From contig CAZSQA010000021.1 in the NCBI GenBank assembly GCA_964608915.1, forward strand, positions 1-64,000: DNA of 64,000 bases. Reading direction: 5' to 3'. Under the pieces are notes generated by a model, which worked only from the letters and a program-made list of their open reading frames with translations, had not been told where the DNA came from and did not search any database. Source of the stretch: QWQI01 sp964608915 (GTDB lineage: Bacteria > Planctomycetota > Planctomycetia > Isosphaerales > Isosphaeraceae). The position numbers and the translations under genes were made by a program. Positions 1 to 8,040 of this stretch are shown piece by piece. How positions within the stretch are numbered: the stretch's first letter is position 1; every line of letters begins with the position of its first letter.

Positions 1-2
1 TT

Positions 3-164
3 GCTGGTGATGCTCATGATGGCAATTTCTGCCAGAAATCCCGAATCGGTCAAGGCGAGATTGCGGTTTTCTACAGAGCCAGAATGACCCCTTTTCCGCG
101 AGGTGGGTTCGTTCCCATTGGATTCCCTAAGCAGCCGATCGGAATTCCTAAACCGCCGAAATAA
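3..164 (+). CDS. 3' end of an unidentified gene (cut by window start)
   Basis: A stop-free frame enters from the left edge and ends at TAA 162-164. It gives 53 residues ending IGIPKPPK. The tail is rich in Pro, Gly and aromatics and has no recognisable domain. It lies 23 bp upstream of the LRR lipoprotein start, on the same strand. It could be the C-terminus of a YD/RHS-type or other surface protein, given the RHS fragments nearby, but that is a guess. A chance open frame of this length is possible in GC-rich DNA. Confidence 0.35.
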   Translation, partial: AGDAHDGNFCQKSRIGQGEIAVFYRARMTPFPRGGFVPIGFPKQPIGIPKPPK

Positions 165-187
165 CATGCAAGCATAAGGATGCTTCG

Positions 188-1300
188 ATGCAAGTCTCTC
201 GTTCGAGCTTCGAATCAAGAACGATCGTTCGTGGTGAGTCTTCGCTCCGATATCTTGCGTTGCGTGCAATTCTCGCTCTGGCCTGCTTCCTGGTCAGCGG
301 ATGTGGTCGCGAGGTCGAGTACGACCGAGAATCCGCGATTGCGACATTGAACAAACTGAACGCTCGCCCCGAATACCGATTTCTTCCGGATGGAAAGTCG
401 GTGGTTACTGGCGTCACTTTCAATAATCCACTCGGAATAGGGAGAAGGGGAGAAGGTTTGAAATGTCTCAAGGCATTTCCAGAGATCGAGTCCGTGAATA
501 TCGGTCACATCAAGAACCGAATCGACCCATACCTCGTCTATCTTAAAGATGTTCCAAAACTCAATGATTTACTTGTCCACAATTCTTCCATTACTGATGC
601 AGGAGTGTCGACTTTGAAAGGTCTTGACGGACTCGAGACGCTGTATTTGTCGGGTACGAGAGTCACGAACCAGGGGCTTCGTCATCTCAAGGGGCTGAAG
701 AATCTCAAATGCCTCGCTATCGATAGAAGCCCGAATATCACGGACGACGGCCTGGCCGAGATTGGTGAACTGAGGAACCTGGAACGTCTCTCCCTGCGTT
801 ATTCACCTGTTACGCCTTCAGGCCTCAGGCATCTCGAATCGCTTCAGAAACTGGAGGAGTTGAACTTGCCGGAAGGAATGACGGATCAGGCATGTCTTCA
901 TGTTAGCAGATTGTCCAAATTGAATAGCCTCGATATGATTGCCAGTTCTCTGACGAAAGAGGGGATCCAGCACCTTGCGACCATGAAGTCGATCCGCACG
1001 CTTCGTCTGAATGATTCGAATCTCGATGACGAAGCCATCAAGCCTCTCGGTCAAATGCAAGACCTTGAAATCCTCAATCTCGACCGAAACAGGATCACGG
1101 ATCGAGGACTCCAGTATCTCGAAGGGCTTCGTTCGATCAAAGCGTTAGGAGTCGAATACACAAGCGTAACAGGAGCATGCGTCGATTCATTGATCAAAAT
1201 GAAAAACCTGGAATATTTCGGTGTGAAAGGCACGAAGTTCACAGAGCAAGAGTTCTACGAACTGGAATTAAGGATCCCAAAGTACCGACGACCATATTAG
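188..1300 (+). CDS. Leucine-rich-repeat lipoprotein
   Basis: 370 aa. A basic N-terminus and hydrophobic stretch end in a lipobox (LVSGC, Cys39), so the protein is probably lipid-anchored. From about residue 85 to the end there are about ten LRR units of the RNI/GALA type, with repeated cores such as LETLYLSGTRVTNQGL and LEILNLDRNRITDRGL; each unit carries an I/VTDxGL-like step. These proteins are common in Planctomycetes and are taken to be protein-interaction scaffolds; no enzyme domain is present. The start has an AAGGA Shine-Dalgarno at 176-180 with 7-nt spacing. Codon use is more AT-rich than in the metabolic genes further right. Confidence 0.85.
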   Translation: MQVSRSSFESRTIVRGESSLRYLALRAILALACFLVSGCGREVEYDRESAIATLNKLNARPEYRFLPDGKSVVTGVTFNNPLGIGRRGEGLKCLKAFPEIESVNIGHIKNRIDPYLVYLKDVPKLNDLLVHNSSITDAGVSTLKGLDGLETLYLSGTRVTNQGLRHLKGLKNLKCLAIDRSPNITDDGLAEIGELRNLERLSLRYSPVTPSGLRHLESLQKLEELNLPEGMTDQACLHVSRLSKLNSLDMIASSLTKEGIQHLATMKSIRTLRLNDSNLDDEAIKPLGQMQDLEILNLDRNRITDRGLQYLEGLRSIKALGVEYTSVTGACVDSLIKMKNLEYFGVKGTKFTEQEFYELELRIPKYRRPY

Positions 1301-1664
1301 GGGCGGGGGGGGGCAAAGGTCGGGTCTCCCTGGGGATCGCTCCGCCAGGGCTCCCGCAGATCCGGACGTGCCCGTCAAAGGCATCCAAGAAATTGGTGTC
1401 AGTTCATTTTTCTTGAGAACCTCGGCAAGTTACGACAGCTCGACGGCATGCCAAGACTACCCAGGCCGAAGCAGAAATGGTGTTGGGAGCCATCCTGGAA
1501 GACTGGGGAATTTGCAAGGCTTGTCCGGATGCCTTGGCGTTGACTTCTGAGCTTGATTTCTTGAGCTCGACTCGCCCCGGCTTCAATCGCCAAAGGGCTT
1601 GATTCGCGTGATTGCATACCTTTCGTCACGCTGCTTCCCCTCATCGCCCCTTCCTCCATTCGAT
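1301..1664. other. Degenerate non-coding stretch
   Basis: No intact gene is visible between the LRR gene and the YD fragment. The left part holds a hairpin described separately. At about 1420-1600 two plus-strand frames stay open for 40-60 codons (one contains AEAEMVLGAILEDWG), but neither has a convincing start or family match. I read this as eroded accessory DNA. Confidence 0.4.
1317..1374 (-). mobile_element. Possible group II intron 3'-region remnant
   Basis: On the minus strand this reads as a short run starting CACGTCCGGATCTGCGGGAG, followed by a CCCTGG/CCAGGG hairpin and AGACCCG. From memory it resembles the conserved stretch downstream of the reverse-transcriptase ORF in many bacterial group II introns (a gtacggttctgtgagag-like run followed by a GC stem). 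No RT ORF and no clear domain V are present, so if the identification is right this is only a scrap. The hairpin is certain; the family assignment is tentative. Confidence 0.28.
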
Positions 1665-1925
1665 TACGACGACCTCAACCAACTCACCGATTTCGCCCGT
1701 GGCACGTTGTCCGACTCCAACAGCGACGGTATTCTCGATACTGTGGCTTCGCCCTCGCGGACCCAGGCCTGGGACCTCGACGCGATGGGCAACTGGCAGT
1801 CCCTTTCCACCAACGGCACCGGGCAAAGCCGTACGACCGACGCCCAGAATCAGATCACCGGCGTGGGTTCCGCGACAGTCGCTTTCGACTCCGACGGCAG
1901 CATGACGACCGATGAAACCGCTTAG
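1665..1925 (+). pseudogene. YD/RHS-repeat protein fragment (relic 1)
   Basis: The frame encodes FDYDDLNQLTDFARGTLSD, then LDTVASPSRTQAWDLDAMGN, then an NQITGVG...FDSDGSMTTDET block. This is the YD-repeat core of RHS/polymorphic-toxin proteins. Intact members run to thousands of residues; here about 87 codons survive, with no upstream shell and an early TAG. A second, shorter copy of the same segment lies at 2955-3090 beyond msrA. The open frame extends upstream to 1599, but residues before FDYDDLN do not look like RHS. Confidence 0.7.
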
Positions 1926-2049
1926 GATAGGCCGGATGATCGCTTGATCGTTGAGCCACCGTGAAGCGATCGAGGCTGCCCCGGAACTTGCCTGGATATC
2001 CGAATGGCTCCTGGCCCCTCATTTCGTTCTTTTCCGTTCGGAACCCGCT

Positions 2050-2080
2050 TTGTCTTCCCCACAATCCGCGATAGCATAAA
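2050..2080 (+). promoter_or_regulatory. Candidate promoter for msrA
   Basis: TTGTCT (2050-2055) is followed after 19 bp by CATAAA (2075-2080) in a locally AT-rich patch (GATAGCATAAAATATATC) that stands out from the GC-rich surroundings. It would give a leader of about 50 nt before the msrA start. Spacing is long and the match imperfect. Confidence 0.3.
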
Positions 2081-2139
2081 ATATATCTTAAGCTCGGGGA
2101 TTGTGACTCCGAACCATCGCATACGAAGGAGAACGCCGC

Positions 2140-2847
2140 GTGACAGTCTTCTCTCTTGCACTCATCCTGATTGGCCTCGGGGGCACGAACATGTCCGACG
2201 ACCCCAAACCCGAGCCTGATGCTCCGGCACAAACCCCCACTCCCACCGTTCAACCCGCCAAGCTCGAAACGATCGTTCTCGGCGGCGGCTGCTTCTGGTG
2301 CACCGAAGCCGTCTATGAAGAACTCCTGGGAGTCGAAGAAGTTACCAGTGGCTTCGCCGGTGGACGCGTTCCCAACCCCTCATATGAACAAGTGCTCTCA
2401 GGTATCACGGGCCATGCCGAAGTGATCAAAATCACTTATGACCCGTCCGTCATCAAGGCCGAGGACCTGCTGCACGTCTTCTTCACCATCCACGACCCCA
2501 CCACGCTCAACCAGCAGGGGCCCGATTTCGGCACCCAATACCGCTCGGTCATTTTCGTCTCTAACGAAGAAGAACGAGAACGGGCGTTGAAAATCATGAA
2601 GGAAGTCGCCGACGCCAAAGTCTGGCGCAACCCGATCGTCACGACTATCGAACCCCTCCAGGCCTTCTATCCCGCCGAGGGTTATCATCAGGACTACTAT
2701 CGCAAATTCAAGACCGCACGCGGGCCCAAAGTGCTCCAAATGAACGCGGGCTACTGCCGCGCGGTCATCGAACCCAAGGTCGCCAAGTTTCGCAAGAAAT
2801 ACGCCGAACACCTCAAAAAGAAACCTGCGAAACCCACCAAACCGTAA
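2140..2847 (+). CDS. msrA: Peptide methionine sulfoxide reductase MsrA
   Basis: 235 aa. Reduces S-methionine sulfoxide in proteins, repairing oxidative damage. The active-site motif GCFWC is at residues 50-54 (nucleophile Cys51; a second Cys at 54 may help recycling), followed by the family segment EAVYEELLGVEEVTSGFAGG. The central GTQYRS and YHQDYY motifs are intact. The GTG start has a GAAGGAG Shine-Dalgarno 8 nt upstream. Residues 1-16 are hydrophobic and followed by a Pro/Thr-rich spacer, so the enzyme may be exported or membrane-tethered; an internal start at residue 18 would make it cytoplasmic. It sits alone between two RHS relics. Confidence 0.95.
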   Translation: MTVFSLALILIGLGGTNMSDDPKPEPDAPAQTPTPTVQPAKLETIVLGGGCFWCTEAVYEELLGVEEVTSGFAGGRVPNPSYEQVLSGITGHAEVIKITYDPSVIKAEDLLHVFFTIHDPTTLNQQGPDFGTQYRSVIFVSNEEERERALKIMKEVADAKVWRNPIVTTIEPLQAFYPAEGYHQDYYRKFKTARGPKVLQMNAGYCRAVIEPKVAKFRKKYAEHLKKKPAKPTKP

Positions 2848-2855
2848 TCGAAGCG

Positions 2856-2886
2856 GGAGGGCCCAGGTCAAGCGCCTGGGCCTTCT
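2856..2886 (+). terminator. Hairpin terminator after msrA
   Basis: GGGCCCAGG (2859-2867) pairs with CCTGGGCC (2875-2882) around a 7-nt loop, 9 bp after the msrA stop, and is followed by TTCT. The stem is strong and the U-tract weak. Confidence 0.6.
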
Positions 2887-2954
2887 GATGTCAGGGAAGG
2901 AAAAAGGGTCAGGAGCGGAATAGGTCAGGAAGAAAGAGTGTCAGGAGCCGATTC

Positions 2955-3090
2955 GGAAGAAATCACCGATTTCGCCCGTTGCACGTTGTCCGTCACCTGC
3001 GACGTCGGTAACCTCGATACGGTCGCGTCGCCCACGCGCACTCAGGCTTCTCCGCGACGCCGACTACCGGCGCCGAAGGCAGCATGACGA
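2955..3090 (+). pseudogene. YD/RHS-repeat fragment with internal deletion (relic 2)
   Basis: Translation gives ITDFARCTLS...LDTVASPTRTQA, matching relic 1 (LTDFARGTLS...LDTVASPSRTQA). The match stops after TQA, skips roughly 100 bp of relic 1, and resumes at TCCGCGAC...GGCAGCATGACG. The second piece is in a different frame from the first, so the copy is dead. Its last codons are the first codons of the open frame beginning at 3084. Confidence 0.65.
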
Positions 3091-3530
3091 AAATGCTGTC
3101 GTGCAACGATGAGCAGAACACCCTCTTTGTGTTGCCGATCAATGCCTGGAGAGATTCGATGAAGGGGCCGAATCCGGATTTCGATCTTTCTTTTCTCGCA
3201 GGGCATCGCATTTCGAAGATCGCTTTTTTCGAATCTCATCTCATTCTGACCAGCTATGGTGAGAACTATCATGCGATCACGAATCCGAACGATATCGCGG
3301 ATGTGACGATTCGCGCGGATTTCGATCGGAACGGCAAGACGAATGACCGGTGCGCATTGCTCGAATTGCTCGGGAAGTCGTACGAAAAAGCTGTTATCGA
3401 TACGGATTTCTGTTTGTGCCTCGATTTCGGGGGCGGCGATAAACTGGCTGTCCGAAAAGACGACACCGGTTTCGAATGCTACCTGATCGAATCGTATCTG
3501 TTGCCTGGAAGATTCGTCGCGATCGTTTGA
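3084..3530 (+). CDS. Small orphan protein, immunity-like (tentative)
   Basis: 148 aa from the first ATG, no signal peptide or membrane segment. The body is a mixed alpha/beta domain (LAGHRISKIAFFESHLILTS, then LLELLGKSYEKAVIDTD, then a short strand pair LCLDFGGGDKLAVRKDD and FECYLIE). Size and look recall small immunity proteins and DUF6188-like domains beside RHS/polymorphic toxins; I cannot name a family. The first ATG falls inside RHS relic 2, in the old SMT codons. A better start is probably ATG 3159 (123 aa), which has GGAGAG 5 nt upstream. The codon mix is more AT-rich than in the core genes. Confidence 0.55.
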   Translation: MTKMLSCNDEQNTLFVLPINAWRDSMKGPNPDFDLSFLAGHRISKIAFFESHLILTSYGENYHAITNPNDIADVTIRADFDRNGKTNDRCALLELLGKSYEKAVIDTDFCLCLDFGGGDKLAVRKDDTGFECYLIESYLLPGRFVAIV

Positions 3531-3924
3531 GTCGATCGGCCTGAAGCATCACCGATCGAAGTGAGTTTCTTGCGATTCGAGCTTGAGAACCGTCGATTGC
3601 GCTGATTCTGCATGCAGTCGCGAATCAGGGCCTCTACTCTCGATGTGTGGCTCGCTCGAACTCGGCGATCGATCGCTTTCGAAACGGCACGGATTGAGGA
3701 CCTGTTGATCTCGCGAATTTCCGAGGAAGGGAGTCGTCTGCCCAAGTGAAGACTCTGCCATTCGTTTTGATCGAAATACGCGGTGTCGCTTTCTATGGCG
3801 TGATTCGGATTGACCGAAAGTTGCGTAAACGGTATTCAGATTCGCGTTGAGGAACGATACATGCGACCGATACGGGATATCGGGGCGCTCATGAGGCGGG
3901 GGAAATCGAGGAAGGGATTCTGCG
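3531..3924. other. Intergenic, nothing recognised
   Basis: About 390 bp between the orphan ORF and the metzincin gene. Only short overlapping frames without ribosome sites or family resemblance are present. The promoter of the downstream protease should lie here, but I see no clear -35/-10 pair. Confidence 0.4.
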
Positions 3925-5127
3925 ATGCTCTGTTCCTGTCCCAGCGACGTTTTGACGGGCGTTTCGGCTGGCTATGCGGCGGCGGTCGAGCGGGACAAGT
4001 TCTGGAAAAAGCGGCCGATGACGCTGAATGTCGGCTTCATGCCCGGGTATCCCGATTATTTCCGCCAGCGGATCGTCGACGTCCTCACCGGTCCGAAGGG
4101 ATGGCAAAGTCTAGTGGGTCCTGAGACATTGTCGTTCGACTTCTCGGGTACGGGAAGCCGTGATATCCTGATTACGCAAATGGATCCCGCTTCCGGGCGG
4201 CCGCTCTTGTACTGGTCTTATGTGGGGACCGATTCGCTCGCCTATGCGGCGGTGGGGCAGCCTTCGATGTGTCTGGGGTTTTTGCCGGGGGCCGGCTATG
4301 CGGAGAAGGAGATCGATCGGCTGATCCTGCACGAATTCGGCCACGCGCTGGGGCTGATTCATGAGCAGAGTCATCCGCGGCGAGCATTCCGGCTCAAGCC
4401 GGCGCCGGTCGTTTACGATTATTTCCGGGCGACATACGGCGTGAATTCCACGTGGGTCGATCAGAATGTGCTGGCCCAGTTCACGGAGGCCCAGACGACG
4501 CTTTTCAAGCCGTTCGACCCGGCTTCGGTGATGATGTACGAGCTGCCGCCGCAGGTGGCCGAGCCGCCGATGCGGTCCAATCATGAACTTTCGCCGCTGG
4601 ATGTGGAGACGATTCAGGACCTTTACGGCAAGAAGGGGCAGGGCGGGCGGCGGGGCGTGACGCTGGAAGTCGGCGTGGCTTCGGGAGACTACGCCATCCG
4701 GCACGGTTACGACGTGCTTTTCAATTTCCGCGCTCAGCCGGGCCGGTATGTGGCGTTCAACCTGTTCGCGAACGAATATCTCGATTTGACGCAGGGCCGA
4801 ACGTCTGAGGGCGATTCTGCGTATTGGCGGAACGTCAATCCGTTCGGTTCGCTGGTGTTTCAGCGGATCGTCGACGACGGCGGCGTGCTTCGATATGACA
4901 CGGAGCCGGGCGGCCGGAGCGATGCCGCGACGGTGGGCGAATTGCGTTACAATCTTCGAAAGGAGGCCGCTGACGTGAAACGGACGCTGACGGCGATGAA
5001 GGCGAGCGGTGGCGGTACGTATATGGTCTTCGACGTGACTGAGGGGCGGGACGAGCACTTTCTGGCCCGGACGATGACGCCTGACGCCTGGGCGTGGTTT
5101 CAGGTGAAGGTTGCCAGGGTGGGCTGA
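3925..5127 (+). CDS. Metzincin zinc metalloprotease, astacin-like motif
   Basis: 400 aa. The zinc-binding signature HEFGHALGLIHE is at residues 136-147 (His136, His140, His146, catalytic Glu137), and a Met-turn SVMMYE at 201-206, both typical of metzincins; the final Glu after the third His resembles the astacin branch. An upstream block (LLYWSYVGTDSLAYAA) fits the N-terminal half of the catalytic domain. Residues after about 230 form a separate beta-rich region of unknown role. No signal peptide is visible with this start. GAGGAAGGG lies 8 nt upstream of the ATG. Substrate unknown. Confidence 0.82.
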   Translation: MLCSCPSDVLTGVSAGYAAAVERDKFWKKRPMTLNVGFMPGYPDYFRQRIVDVLTGPKGWQSLVGPETLSFDFSGTGSRDILITQMDPASGRPLLYWSYVGTDSLAYAAVGQPSMCLGFLPGAGYAEKEIDRLILHEFGHALGLIHEQSHPRRAFRLKPAPVVYDYFRATYGVNSTWVDQNVLAQFTEAQTTLFKPFDPASVMMYELPPQVAEPPMRSNHELSPLDVETIQDLYGKKGQGGRRGVTLEVGVASGDYAIRHGYDVLFNFRAQPGRYVAFNLFANEYLDLTQGRTSEGDSAYWRNVNPFGSLVFQRIVDDGGVLRYDTEPGGRSDAATVGELRYNLRKEAADVKRTLTAMKASGGGTYMVFDVTEGRDEHFLARTMTPDAWAWFQVKVARVG

Positions 5128-5187
5128 AATGAGCGGAGCCGCTGAGCCGACTGACCCAGCTGGCATGATGACATCAGGGAACAGGTG

Positions 5188-6381
5188 ATGAAACGACCGA
5201 ATCGGCTTTCGAATCGAGTGGCGTCGATACTGGCGGCGATAGTTTTTCAGGTCACGGTTCATGCGGAGTGGATACTGGCGGATGCACCGCCGGACCGGCC
5301 GATCACGCTGAAGCTGCTGGGCTGGGACGAAGCCGCCGTGAAATGCAAATTCCTGCGTGAGAATTATGACAGGATCACACTGCGCGCCGGCACGAAGGAG
5401 GAAGAACTGCGGCCGCTGGTGCTCGGGGCGATCGGAGCGGAGATTGAGGACCGTGCTTCGAAAGCGACTCTGACGGACGACGAAAAGGCCTGGGCCGAAT
5501 TTCTGGCGAATGACGAAAATGACCGGCTGGCCGGGATCGACTCAAAATTGGATGTAGCGACGAAGAGAGTCGTCGACGATCTCGTCGAGGCCGTGAAAGC
5601 TGGAAAAAGGCCGGAGTGCGACGCCGAGCCGCCTCTATCGCTGACGTCGACCGAAGCCGCTGCCGTGCTGGAAAAGCTCAAGGCCAGGGTGCCTGAGCTT
5701 GCGAAGAGGTACGATAACGAACGTGAGACGGCCGCCCGGGTGAGAATCCTGGAAGAACTGACAGCCCAGGCACCTGGGGAATTGCTTGATCAACTGAAAC
5801 GACGGGCCGAGCCGCCCGCGAATTTGACGGAGCAGCAGGCGAAAACGGACTTAAAACTCGATCTGGCGATTCTGCGTAGCAGGCTTCGGGGGCACATCGC
5901 GACCGATCCGGTGATCAAGCCGCCTGCAACTTCGAAACCGCCCGAGCCGCCGAAGCCGGAAGAACGCTCGCGTGTGAAGGATTTCGAATCGTATGCGAAA
6001 CCGTATGTCAGGGGCTTATTGCAGGTGCCTTCGAACCTGGCAGGTGTCAGGAACGAGGCCGATTTGAGGGCCCTCGTCGCGAGTTCGATCGAGTCCGCGT
6101 TACGGCAGTTCATTTCTGGCGATCTGACCGAAGCAGAACGGGCGGAAACGGCAGGATGGGTCGACGATCTGACGGCGGAGCATCTGCATTTGCTGAACGA
6201 TGATCCTGTTGTGCCCCCGGTGGTCATCCAGCCGCCCGTGGTCGTTCAGCCGCCGATCGTGGTCCAGCCGATTTTTCCTGACGATGGTTGTGGGAATGTC
6301 ATCCGAAGGAGCTGTTGCGGCTGGTCGAGATGGTCGAATCGTCACATGGTGCCGGTCGGTGGCGTTTATCGATTGCGTTGA
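5188..6381 (+). CDS. Secreted protein of unknown function with Pro/Val tail
   Basis: 397 aa from ATG 5188 (a GTG immediately before is also possible; AGGGA is about 7 nt upstream). A signal peptide covers about residues 1-27. Two helical segments, near residues 50-110 and 270-330, look alike: both have an R.LL..VP/LRAG...EADLR/EEELRPLV start, a hydrophobic A-S-IE-A block, then LT-AE/DD-E-A-WV/F-D/A. This suggests an internal duplication. The C-terminus is PPVV/QPP-rich, then Cys-rich (DGCGNVIRRSCCGW). No family recognised. It lies 60 bp downstream of the metalloprotease and could be co-transcribed. Confidence 0.7.
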   Translation: MKRPNRLSNRVASILAAIVFQVTVHAEWILADAPPDRPITLKLLGWDEAAVKCKFLRENYDRITLRAGTKEEELRPLVLGAIGAEIEDRASKATLTDDEKAWAEFLANDENDRLAGIDSKLDVATKRVVDDLVEAVKAGKRPECDAEPPLSLTSTEAAAVLEKLKARVPELAKRYDNERETAARVRILEELTAQAPGELLDQLKRRAEPPANLTEQQAKTDLKLDLAILRSRLRGHIATDPVIKPPATSKPPEPPKPEERSRVKDFESYAKPYVRGLLQVPSNLAGVRNEADLRALVASSIESALRQFISGDLTEAERAETAGWVDDLTAEHLHLLNDDPVVPPVVIQPPVVVQPPIVVQPIFPDDGCGNVIRRSCCGWSRWSNRHMVPVGGVYRLR

Positions 6382-6415
6382 GGCGAACGTCGCAACGCGC
6401 CTTCGGGCCAGCGAA

Positions 6416-7870
6416 TCAAAGTCCGACCAGGCTGATCAGGACGAACAGAGGGATCAGAATGCCCGCGCTGTAGGCCATATAGCCGAAGAAGCTGGGCATT
6501 TTCACGCCGGCCTGTTCGGCGATCGATTTGACCATAAAGTTCGGTCCGTTGCCGATGTAGGTGTTCGCGCCCATGAACACCGCACCGAGCGAAATCGCTG
6601 CCAGAAGCTGTTCGGCCACATGGCTCGAGCCCAGGGCCAGTTCGGTCATCCCCGGTGCGGTCGGCAGGGTTTTGGCGGTTTCCAGGAATACGAGATAGGT
6701 CGGGGCATTGTCGAGGAAGCTGGAAAGAGCCCCCGTGGCCCAGAAGAAATCACCCGGGCCGGACAGGCCCAGCGAGGGCCCTTTGGCCTTGAGGATTTCC
6801 ATCGGCACCTGCATCGTGACGAAAATGCCGAGGAACAGGGCTGCGACTTCGATGATGGCGTGATAATTGAATTCGTTGGCCGAGCGAATGCCGCGTGGCG
6901 TCGCGGCCAGCGAGATCGCGGCCAGCGAAAGCAGAACGGCTTCACGCGAGTGATTCGGGATTGACCATCCCAGGATCTGCCGGTCTGGCACCAGCACGGC
7001 TACGGCGAGAACCATGAGGACCAGGATCGGGAAATTGATCTGGCCGCTGATTTTCGGCTCCAGAACGAGGGTGCGGTCAGCGATCAGGGCGCGATACGGT
7101 TCCGTGCGATAGACGGACCAGTCCCAGACCCAGTAGATCGCCAGGAGCGTGGCCACGCAGGCCAGCCAGTAGGGGAAGAGCCGCAATGTCCAGAGAAACG
7201 GCACGCCCTGAAGGTAGCCGAGGAACAGGGGCGGATCACCGATCGGCGTGAGCAGCCCGCCGATGTTCGAGACGAGAAAGATGAAAAAGACGACCGTGTG
7301 CGTGACTTTCGTGCGTTCCGAGTTGGTCTGGATCAGCGGGCGGATCATCAGCATGCTGGCGCCGGTTGTGCCGATCAGGCTGGCGAGCATGGCACCGATA
7401 CCCAGCATGATCGTATTGTTGGTCGGGCTGGCGATGAGGTCGGCCTCGAACCTCAAGCCGCCCGCCGCGACATAGAGCGAAAACAGCAGAATGACGAACG
7501 GCACGTAATCCTGGATCAGTGCGTGTTCGAGCACGGCGCTGACGGCGGCCGAACCGGTGCCTGAGCCGTGAAATCCGAAAGAACGGGTGCCGTAATAGGC
7601 CAGCACGACCAGTGCCAGGGCAACGCTCAGGGCCAGTTTGAAGCTGTTCTTTTCCCAGGCGTGGACGGTTTTATGATGGAGCGGAAACAGGGCGATGGCG
7701 CCGAGGATCATCAGGAAAGGGGCCGTCCAGATCGGGTTCGGGATTTCGTGGGCGTGGTTCGCGGCTTCGTGGCCTGGTTCCGCGGCCTGAGCTGAGGCAG
7801 CCAGCACCAGGCACATCATGACCGCAAAAACAGAGCGAAATCGTCGAATTCCGGGAAATGGGACCATCAT
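6416..7870 (-). CDS. Sodium:proton antiporter of the NhaD / ArsB-CitT superfamily
   Basis: About 484 aa in a largely hydrophobic protein with roughly 12 membrane segments. It is predicted to exchange Na+ for H+ at the inner membrane. Family-like stretches include LLTPIGDPPLFLGYLQG (the GxPTN/GDPPL type loop), SFLDNAPTYLVFLE and GANTYIGNGPNFMVK near the C-terminus. I set the start at ATG 7870 because it opens a clean signal peptide (RRFRSVFAVMMCLVLAASAQA) followed by a His-rich periplasmic linker; the open frame extends to 7963 without a plausible start. NhaD is the best guess; anion transport cannot be excluded. Confidence 0.8.
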   Translation of the reverse strand: MMVPFPGIRRFRSVFAVMMCLVLAASAQAAEPGHEAANHAHEIPNPIWTAPFLMILGAIALFPLHHKTVHAWEKNSFKLALSVALALVVLAYYGTRSFGFHGSGTGSAAVSAVLEHALIQDYVPFVILLFSLYVAAGGLRFEADLIASPTNNTIMLGIGAMLASLIGTTGASMLMIRPLIQTNSERTKVTHTVVFFIFLVSNIGGLLTPIGDPPLFLGYLQGVPFLWTLRLFPYWLACVATLLAIYWVWDWSVYRTEPYRALIADRTLVLEPKISGQINFPILVLMVLAVAVLVPDRQILGWSIPNHSREAVLLSLAAISLAATPRGIRSANEFNYHAIIEVAALFLGIFVTMQVPMEILKAKGPSLGLSGPGDFFWATGALSSFLDNAPTYLVFLETAKTLPTAPGMTELALGSSHVAEQLLAAISLGAVFMGANTYIGNGPNFMVKSIAEQAGVKMPSFFGYMAYSAGILIPLFVLISLVGL

Positions 7871-8040
7871 GGATATACGGACTTTCCGGGAACGAGCTTG
7901 GATTGGGATTTGCGGACCCCGGCTGAGCTGCGGATTTTGCGTCGTCGTTCGGATTTTAGGCAATCGCCACGGCCGCGCTCAAGGCGATTCGGCCATGGAC
8001 TCATGCGAAATTGGCGAATGGGAATCGCCTGTAAGGCCGA

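Noticed and set aside
2887..2954. Repeated GTCAGGA words (three within 60 bp), considered as a CRISPR or iteron array
   Set aside because: Copies are only 7 bp, irregularly spaced, and lack spacers or an initiator gene.
4111..5262. Long antisense open frame over the metzincin gene
   Set aside because: Arg/His-rich shadow of a GC-rich gene with clear motifs on the opposite strand.
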